From positions 1 to 13,892 of the forward strand of contig DAHUXX010000015.1 of assembly GCA_027306955.1 (NCBI GenBank): a stretch of 13,892 nt of DNA, written 5' to 3'. The notes under the pieces are model-generated. The model had not been told where the DNA came from and searched no databases. It saw nothing but the letters and a program-made list of their open reading frames with translations. A program made the position numbers and the translations under genes. Positions within the stretch are counted from its first letter, which is position 1; each line of letters opens with the position of its first letter. Below are positions 1-4,185 of this stretch, piece after piece. This DNA is from Acetobacteraceae bacterium (GTDB lineage Bacteria > Pseudomonadota > Alphaproteobacteria > Acetobacterales > Acetobacteraceae).

Positions 1-109
1 GGCGATCGGCCATGGCGGCGAGGTCGCCGCCGCCACCGCGCTGCTCGCGGACATTCCCGCCTACCAGGCGGCCTTGCTGCCCCCGGTGCCGATGGCCAGC
101 ATGCGCTGA
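1..109 (+). CDS. C-terminal end of an unidentified protein (partial)
   Basis: Only the last 35 codons are present. They read from base 2 in a frame with good G/C third positions and end in TGA at 107-109. The visible peptide contains GHGGEVAAATALLADIP and ends in PPVPMASMR. The GHGGE stretch faintly recalls the C-terminus of di-heme oxidoreductases, but this is far too little to name a family. A hairpin 3 nt after the stop codon suggests the transcript ends here, so the gene is probably not cotranscribed with rpmG. The start lies outside the window. Confidence 0.5.
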   Translation, partial: AIGHGGEVAAATALLADIPAYQAALLPPVPMASMR

Positions 110-112
110 GCC

Positions 113-135
113 CCCGCGTGCGCTCAACACGCGGG
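113..135 (+). terminator. Terminator-like hairpin after the partial gene
   Basis: A perfect 8-bp inverted repeat, CCCGCGTG (113-120) and CACGCGGG (128-135), encloses a 7-nt loop, directly after the stop of the preceding gene. It is followed by only a weak T-containing stretch (CGATCCTT), so it is a plausible but not classic intrinsic terminator. Confidence 0.5.
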
Positions 136-141
136 CGATCC

Positions 142-170
142 TTGACTTGTCGGCCGCCGTGCCGCATGCA
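142..170 (+). promoter_or_regulatory. Candidate sigma-70 promoter for rpmG
   Basis: TTGACT at 142-147 is a strong -35 match. It is followed after 17 nt by CATGCA at 165-170, a weak -10. The position, about 40 nt before the rpmG start and after the upstream hairpin, fits a separate ribosomal-protein promoter. This is inferred from motif and spacing only. Confidence 0.4.
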
Positions 171-208
171 CCGGCCCCCGAGACCAAGGACGGACCGGAT
201 TTCAGGCC

Positions 209-376
209 ATGGCCAAGACCAACACCGTGCAGATCAAGCTCGTCTCGAGCGAGGACACAGGCTTCTTCTACGTCACCAAGAAGAACGCGCGCACCAAGAC
301 GGGCAAGATGGAGCTGCGCAAGTACGACCCCGTCGCGCGCAAGCACGTCGTCTTCAAGGAAGCCAAGATCAAGTAA
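209..376 (+). CDS. rpmG: 50S ribosomal protein L33
   Basis: This 55-residue basic protein begins MAKTNTVQIKLVSSEDTGFF and continues through YVTKKNARTKTGKMELRKYDP to a lysine-rich end (KEAKIK). That is the full length and typical sequence of the bacterial L33 family, a structural protein of the large ribosomal subunit near the E site. The variant lacks the Cys pairs of zinc-binding L33, so it is the zinc-free type usual in Proteobacteria. The ATG at 209 gives exactly the family N-terminus; the Shine-Dalgarno sequence upstream is weak. It is convergent with pleD, whose stop lies 45 nt further on. Recognition is by sequence pattern and is very secure. Confidence 0.96.
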   Translation: MAKTNTVQIKLVSSEDTGFFYVTKKNARTKTGKMELRKYDPVARKHVVFKEAKIK

Positions 377-388
377 GGCGCGCACGCC

Positions 389-424
389 GGACTCCGGCGC
401 GCTTCAGGACTCCGGCGCGCTTCA
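389..424. repeat. Two perfect tandem copies of an 18-bp unit
   Basis: The unit GGACTCCGGCGCGCTTCA occurs at 389-406 and again, without a gap, at 407-424. The second copy contains the pleD stop codon (TGA on the minus strand, 422-424). The first copy therefore places a second in-frame TGA 18 nt further on. A CGCCGG-ACT-CCGGCG hairpin at 385-399 overlaps the first copy. It could be a recent slippage duplication between the two convergent genes. Confidence 0.85.
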
Positions 425-1783
425 GTCCGCTTCCGCCGTGCTCGCCGTCGCCACGCGGTTGCGCCCCTCGCGCTTGGCCTCGTAGAGCGCGCGGTCCGCG
501 GCCGCGATCAGCTGCGCCGCGGAGTCGCCCGCCTCGCGCGTCGCGACCCCGAGGCTGACCGTCAGCGGATACGCCACGGCCCCGTCCGGCATGAAGTTCA
601 TCGCCTCCACCGCCGCGCGCAGGCGCTCCGCCGCGATCTGCGCGTCGGCCAGGCTGGCGCCGGGCATCACCACGGCGAACTCCTCGCCACCATAGCGCGC
701 GACACTGTCCGCGAGCCTGACGCGCCCGCGCAGCGCGTCGGCGACCATGCGCAGCGCGCGGTCGCCCACCGGGTGGCCCCAGCGGTCGTTCACCGCCTTG
801 AAGTGATCGACGTCGATCATCACCAGCGCCAGCGCCGCGTCCCGCCCCGGCGCCAGCCGCGCCGCGAGGTCGCGCATCAGGTAGCGCTGGTTGTAGAGGC
901 CGGTGACCGGGTCGATCAGCGCCAACTCGATCCCGTGGCCCATCTCGTTGCGCAGCCGCTCCTGGTAGACGCGTCGGCGGATCTGGTTGCGCGCCCGCGC
1001 CCGCAGCTCGTTGGCGTCGATCGGCCGCGTCACCCAGTCATTCGCCCCGAGGTCGAAGCCGCGCAGGATGCGCCCCTTCTGCTCCGGCTCGGCGATCAGC
1101 AGCAGCGGGATGTCCTGCGTCGCCTCGGCGGAGCGCAGCCGCGAGGCGAGCCGCAGCGGATCGTCCACGGTCATCGACAGGCTGAGCACCACGAGGTCGA
1201 GCCCCAGGCCAGCCGCGAGCGTCGAGGCCTCGGCCTCGCTGCCGGCACGCCCGGCCACGATCCCGTCGCGCGCCAGCGCGTCCTGTACGGCGAGCGCGTC
1301 CTCCTCGTCGTCGTCGACCACCAGCGCCCGTGCGCCGGCGACGGAGGGCGGCACGAACTCGTCCTCCGCCCCGCGCATCGGCGCCGAGCGGTTGCGCCAC
1401 TCGTCGAGCAGGCGCTTGAGGCGCACCAGCGACTTCACACGCGCCAGCAGCGTCTCGAAATCAACGGGCTTGGTCAGGAAATCGTCCGCCCCGGCCTCCA
1501 GCCCCGCGATGCGCTCGCCGGCCTCGTGCAGCGCCGTCACCATCACCACCGGGATGTGGCGCGTGGTCGTCGCCCCCTTCATGCGGCGGCAGACCTCGAA
1601 GCCGTCCATGTCCGGCATCATCACGTCGAGCAGCACCAGGTCCGGCTGCCAGGCCCGCGCCGCCTCGAGCGCGTCGGCGCCGCAGGAAGCGGTGCGGACG
1701 TCGTAATATTCCTGCCCCAGCCGCGCCTCGAGCAGGCGGGCATTGGCGGCGACGTCATCCACGACGAGGATTCGAGCCGTCAT
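422..1783 (-). CDS. pleD: PleD-like response regulator / diguanylate cyclase (REC-REC-GGDEF)
   Basis: This cytoplasmic enzyme makes cyclic di-GMP from two GTP. At 453 residues it almost equals Caulobacter PleD (454). The first receiver domain (about 4-120) has the acidic pair D9/D10, phospho-acceptor D53 in LLDVMMPDMDG and K105 in FLTKP. The second receiver (about 150-270) keeps D157/D158 but has S201 where the phospho-acceptor Asp should be, so it is a dimerisation adaptor as in PleD. The GGDEF domain (about 285-445) has metal-binding D324 in IDVDHF, the catalytic loop GGEEF (365-369) and a complete RxxD inhibitory site (R356-D359) five residues upstream. It should therefore be active and feedback-inhibited. 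No divK precedes it. The ATG at 1783 has GGAG 12 nt upstream. It is convergent with rpmG and divergent from the methyltransferase. Confidence 0.93.
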   Translation of the reverse strand: MTARILVVDDVAANARLLEARLGQEYYDVRTASCGADALEAARAWQPDLVLLDVMMPDMDGFEVCRRMKGATTTRHIPVVMVTALHEAGERIAGLEAGADDFLTKPVDFETLLARVKSLVRLKRLLDEWRNRSAPMRGAEDEFVPPSVAGARALVVDDDEEDALAVQDALARDGIVAGRAGSEAEASTLAAGLGLDLVVLSLSMTVDDPLRLASRLRSAEATQDIPLLLIAEPEQKGRILRGFDLGANDWVTRPIDANELRARARNQIRRRVYQERLRNEMGHGIELALIDPVTGLYNQRYLMRDLAARLAPGRDAALALVMIDVDHFKAVNDRWGHPVGDRALRMVADALRGRVRLADSVARYGGEEFAVVMPGASLADAQIAAERLRAAVEAMNFMPDGAVAYPLTVSLGVATREAGDSAAQLIAAADRALYEAKREGRNRVATASTAEAD

Positions 1784-1808
1784 CGAACGTTGTCACTCCA
1801 CGCACATA

Positions 1809-1821
1809 GTTGCCCGGCAAC
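1809..1821. promoter_or_regulatory. 13-bp palindrome upstream of pleD
   Basis: GTTGCC-C-GGCAAC is a perfect palindrome with a one-base centre, lying 26-38 nt before the pleD start codon. The position would suit an operator in the 5' region of pleD or a small hairpin in its leader. No regulator can be named. Confidence 0.35.
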
Positions 1822-1947
1822 GGCAGAAAGTGCCACCCCGGGCCGCCCCCGCGCACGAACCAGGGCGACCATCATCTCCTCGTGCATCATTGCAGGATAA
1901 CGCGAACTGTCTTGACGAACCCATACAGTCGCGGGGCGCCGGGGCCA

Positions 1948-1962
1948 CGACAAGTTTTGTCG
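1948..1962. promoter_or_regulatory. Candidate operator, palindromic site 1 (CGACAA-N3-TTGTCG)
   Basis: A perfect 6+6 inverted repeat with a 3-base centre, about midway between the divergent pleD and pmtA-like genes. It matches site 2 at 2141-2155 in 12 of 15 positions. Two near-identical palindromes in one intergenic region are the usual picture of a dimeric transcription factor's operator pair; the factor is unknown. Confidence 0.45.
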
Positions 1963-2139
1963 CTGCCCGCGGCATTCCAGCCCTGGCTTCCGGCCGTAAC
2001 AAATCGTCACCTCCGGGCCGCCCCCGCCGGGATCCCCGGCTGTCCCGGCAAACGCGGCTGACGATGCTTTCAAAGGACATCGAATCGGGGTATCGGAAGC
2101 TGTCTCCACGCAATCACCCAGTCACGGTATGACACAGCC

Positions 2140-2817
2140 ATGACAAACTTTGTCGAGACCCACGCCATCGAACACAAAGCAGTAACCGATGACGGATTTG
2201 TTACTTGCGCACACCCGGCGCTGTTCTTTCGCCGCTGGCTCGCCAACCCGCTGCAGATGGGCTCGGTCGTCCCCTCCTCCGCCGCCCTCTGCCAACGCAT
2301 CGTCCGCCAAGTCCGCCGCGCGCCGGACGAGGCGGTGATCGAGCTCGGCGCCGGCACCGGCGTCGTCTCCCGCGCCCTGCTCGCCTCCGGCACCCCGGCC
2401 GAACGCCTCTTTGTGGTCGAGATCGTGCCTGAAATGGCCGCCCATCTGCGCCGCTCGCTTCCCGGCGCCAACGTCATCGAGGGCGACGCCCGCCGCCTCC
2501 CGGAGCTCATCCCCGCCGCCTGGCACGGCCGCATCGGCAGCGTCGTCTGCGGCATCCCGCTCGTGCTGCTGCCGTTCGCCGAGCAGCGCCGCTTCCTCGA
2601 TGCCATCGAGGCCGTCGCCCCTGGCCGCGGCTTCCTGCACTTCTCCTACTGCGCCATCTCGCCGCTGCCCGCCCGCCGCCACCGCCTGGCCGCAAGGCGC
2701 GAGGCCTGGACGCCCCTGAACTTCCCGCCCGCGAGCGTCTGGCGCTACACGCCGCTCGCCACCAGGAGCAACCCGCGACCTGTCGGAGCCTGTCCGGCTG
2801 AGGCAGATCGGCGGTAA
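2140..2817 (+). CDS. pmtA: Class I SAM-dependent methyltransferase, PmtA-like phospholipid N-methyltransferase
   Basis: A 225-residue soluble or membrane-associated methyltransferase. After an N-terminal FFRRWLANPLQMGSVVPSS segment (about 29-47), typical of the Rhodobacter-type phosphatidylethanolamine N-methyltransferase group, comes motif I ELGAGTG (68-74). An acidic residue follows at the end of strand 2 (E94 in VVEI), then GDA (115-117), CGIPLVLLP (137-145) and a C-terminal VWRYT. This family methylates phosphatidylethanolamine stepwise towards phosphatidylcholine using S-adenosylmethionine; the exact substrate here is inferred. About 20 residues follow the usual VWRYT ending. The ATG at 2140 is the only early in-frame start but has no clear Shine-Dalgarno sequence, and a palindrome overlaps it. 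It is transcribed alone and ends in strong hairpins. Confidence 0.82.
   Translation: MTNFVETHAIEHKAVTDDGFVTCAHPALFFRRWLANPLQMGSVVPSSAALCQRIVRQVRRAPDEAVIELGAGTGVVSRALLASGTPAERLFVVEIVPEMAAHLRRSLPGANVIEGDARRLPELIPAAWHGRIGSVVCGIPLVLLPFAEQRRFLDAIEAVAPGRGFLHFSYCAISPLPARRHRLAARREAWTPLNFPPASVWRYTPLATRSNPRPVGACPAEADRR
2141..2155. promoter_or_regulatory. Candidate operator, palindromic site 2 overlapping the pmtA-like start codon
   Basis: TGACAAACTTTGTCG contains the perfect palindrome GACAAA-C-TTTGTC (2142-2154) and resembles site 1 at 1948-1962. It begins inside the ATG of the methyltransferase. A bound protein could block transcription, or the mRNA could fold over its own start codon. It may also be partly constrained by the codons for Met-Thr-Asn-Phe-Val. 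Confidence 0.4.
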
Positions 2818-2819
2818 GT

Positions 2820-2847
2820 TGCTCTGGAATTTATGTTTTCCAGAGCA
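2820..2847. terminator. Strong hairpin, first of two between convergent genes
   Basis: TGCTCTGGAA (2820-2829) pairs perfectly with TTCCAGAGCA (2838-2847) around an 8-nt loop, 3 nt after the methyltransferase stop. A 10-bp perfect stem here is best read as a terminator for the plus-strand gene. It lacks a long T run. Confidence 0.65.
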
Positions 2848-2851
2848 GGAA

Positions 2852-2881
2852 ATCCGACCAGGTGATTCTATCCGGTCGGAT
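2852..2881. terminator. Strong hairpin, second of two between convergent genes
   Basis: ATCCGACC (2852-2859) pairs perfectly with GGTCGGAT (2874-2881) around a 14-nt loop, with two further inner G-C pairs possible. It lies 7 nt from the stop of the minus-strand aminotransferase, so it probably terminates that gene and backs up the first hairpin for the other strand. Confidence 0.6.
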
Positions 2882-2887
2882 ATCGCT

Positions 2888-4054
2888 TTAGTTCCCCGCG
2901 AGCCGGTCGACCGCCGCCTGCACGCCCCCCCGCCGGTGCGGCACGCCCGCCGCGCGCAGCCCCATCTCCACGCCGCCCAGCGTGCCGAGCAGCGACAGGT
3001 CGGAAAAATCCCCGAGATGGCCGATGCGGAACACCCGGTCCTTGAGTGGCCCGAGCCCGTTGCCCAGGCTCATGTTGTATTTCTCCAAAATCACCGCCCG
3101 CAGCGCGTCCGCGCTGTGCCCCTCCGGCACGCGCACCGCCGTCAGCGACGACGAATGCTCGCGCGGCTCCGCGCACTGCGTCTCCAACCCCCAGGCGGAA
3201 ACGGCCCGGCGGGTCGCCTCGGCATGCCGGTCATGGCGCGCGAACACGTTCTCCAGCCCCTCGTCGAGCAGCATCTCCAGCGCCGCGTCCAGCCCGAACA
3301 GCAGGTTGGTGGCCGGCGTGAAGGGAAAATAGCCGGTGGCGTTGGCCGCCAGCATCGCCCCCCAGTCCCAGTAGCTCCGCGGCAGCTTCGCGGATTTCCC
3401 CGCCTCCCTCCCCTTGGCGCTGATGGCGTTGAACGAAAGGCCAGGCGGCAGCATCAGCCCCTTCTGCGAGCCGGCGACGGTGACATCCACGCCCCACTCG
3501 TCGTGCCGGTAATCGATGCTGGCGAGCGAGGAGATCGTGTCCACCATCAGCAGCGCCGGGTGCGCCAGCGCATCCATCGCCGCCCGCACCGCGGCGATCC
3601 GCGACGTGCACCCGGTCGAGGTTTCGTTGTGGACCACACAAACGGCCCGGATCGCATGCGCCTTGTCCGCCGCCAGCGCCGCGGCCAGCGCGTCCACGTC
3701 CGCTCCCCGCCGCCAGTCCGTCTCGACAAACTGCGGCATCAGCCCGAGCCGCTGCGCCATCTCCTGCCACAGCGTCGCGAACCATCCGGTGCGGCACATC
3801 AGCACCCGATCGCCCGGCGAGAGCGTGTTGACCAGCGCCGCCTCCCATGCCCCGGTGCCGGAGGCGGGGTAGATCACCACGTCCCCCGCGGTCTTGAAGA
3901 CGCGGCGCAAATTCGCCAGCACCCGCAGCCCGAGCGCGCCGAACTCCGGCCCCCGATGGTCGATGGTCGGGTTGTCGATCGCCCGCAGCACCCGGTCCGG
4001 CACGTTGGTGGGGCCGGGGATCTGCAGGAAATGGCGGCCGGGACGGTGGGACAT
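2888..4054 (-). CDS. Serine/alanine-glyoxylate aminotransferase family protein (class V PLP)
   Basis: A cytosolic pyridoxal-phosphate enzyme of 388 residues, the usual length for bacterial serine-glyoxylate aminotransferases. It is expected to move an amino group from serine or alanine to glyoxylate, giving glycine plus hydroxypyruvate or pyruvate. Visible marks are the N-terminal HFLQIPGPTNVPDRVL (8-23), IDHRGPEF (31-38), the phosphate-loop region ASGTGAWEAAL (64-74), the ring-contact Asp D172 in LMVDTISSLAS and the PLP Lys K198 in AGSQKGLMLPPGL. I chose the ATG at 4054 because a perfect AGGAGG lies 7-12 nt upstream and the conserved family N-terminus starts there; an upstream ATG at 4138 would add 28 unrelated residues. 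It is divergent from the FAD/Fe-S dehydrogenase, 131 bp apart. Amino-donor preference cannot be read from sequence alone. Confidence 0.9.
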   Translation of the reverse strand: MSHRPGRHFLQIPGPTNVPDRVLRAIDNPTIDHRGPEFGALGLRVLANLRRVFKTAGDVVIYPASGTGAWEAALVNTLSPGDRVLMCRTGWFATLWQEMAQRLGLMPQFVETDWRRGADVDALAAALAADKAHAIRAVCVVHNETSTGCTSRIAAVRAAMDALAHPALLMVDTISSLASIDYRHDEWGVDVTVAGSQKGLMLPPGLSFNAISAKGREAGKSAKLPRSYWDWGAMLAANATGYFPFTPATNLLFGLDAALEMLLDEGLENVFARHDRHAEATRRAVSAWGLETQCAEPREHSSSLTAVRVPEGHSADALRAVILEKYNMSLGNGLGPLKDRVFRIGHLGDFSDLSLLGTLGGVEMGLRAAGVPHRRGGVQAAVDRLAGN

Positions 4055-4185
4055 CGTGGTTCCTCCTGAACCTTCCATGCCGCAACGATGCGCGCGGCAC
4101 CAATGAATAACCCGCCTGAAACCGGTGACGGGAATCAATCACCCGACGGGCATACAAGCGCCCCCGCAGCGGCTAGGTTCGCGCC
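4055..4185. promoter_or_regulatory. Divergent promoter region of the aminotransferase and the flavoenzyme
   Basis: This 131-bp spacer must hold the promoters of both divergent genes. It contains the AGGAGG ribosome site of the aminotransferase (minus strand) and an interrupted repeat GGTGA-N10-TCACC near 4120-4145. That repeat could be a regulator site shared by both genes. No convincing -35/-10 pair was found. Confidence 0.4.

Larger units (their letters stand above)
1784..2139. promoter_or_regulatory. Divergent gene-free regulatory region between pleD and the pmtA-like gene
   Basis: This 356-bp stretch separates two divergent genes and is visibly less GC-rich than its surroundings, especially from 1890 on. 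I see no convincing coding frame in it. It holds several palindromes: GTTGCC-C-GGCAAC (1809-1821), CGACAA-GTT-TTGTCG (1948-1962) and GCCGGG-ATC-CCCGGC (2026-2040). A fourth, related to the second, overlaps the downstream start codon (2142-2154). TTGACG at 1912-1917 lacks a usable -10 at the right distance, so no sigma-70 promoter could be assigned with confidence in either direction. Confidence 0.6.

Noticed and set aside
773..1900. 375-codon plus-strand open frame antisense to pleD
   Set aside because: His/Arg/Gln-rich reading of a clear PleD gene on the other strand; no motif or ribosome site.
1912..1940. TTGACG as the -35 of a pmtA promoter
   Set aside because: The sequence 17 nt downstream is GGCGCC, which is not a plausible -10.
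4055..4138. Upstream ATG at 4138 as the aminotransferase start
   Set aside because: The 28 extra residues do not resemble the family, and the perfect AGGAGG at the right distance marks the ATG at 4054.
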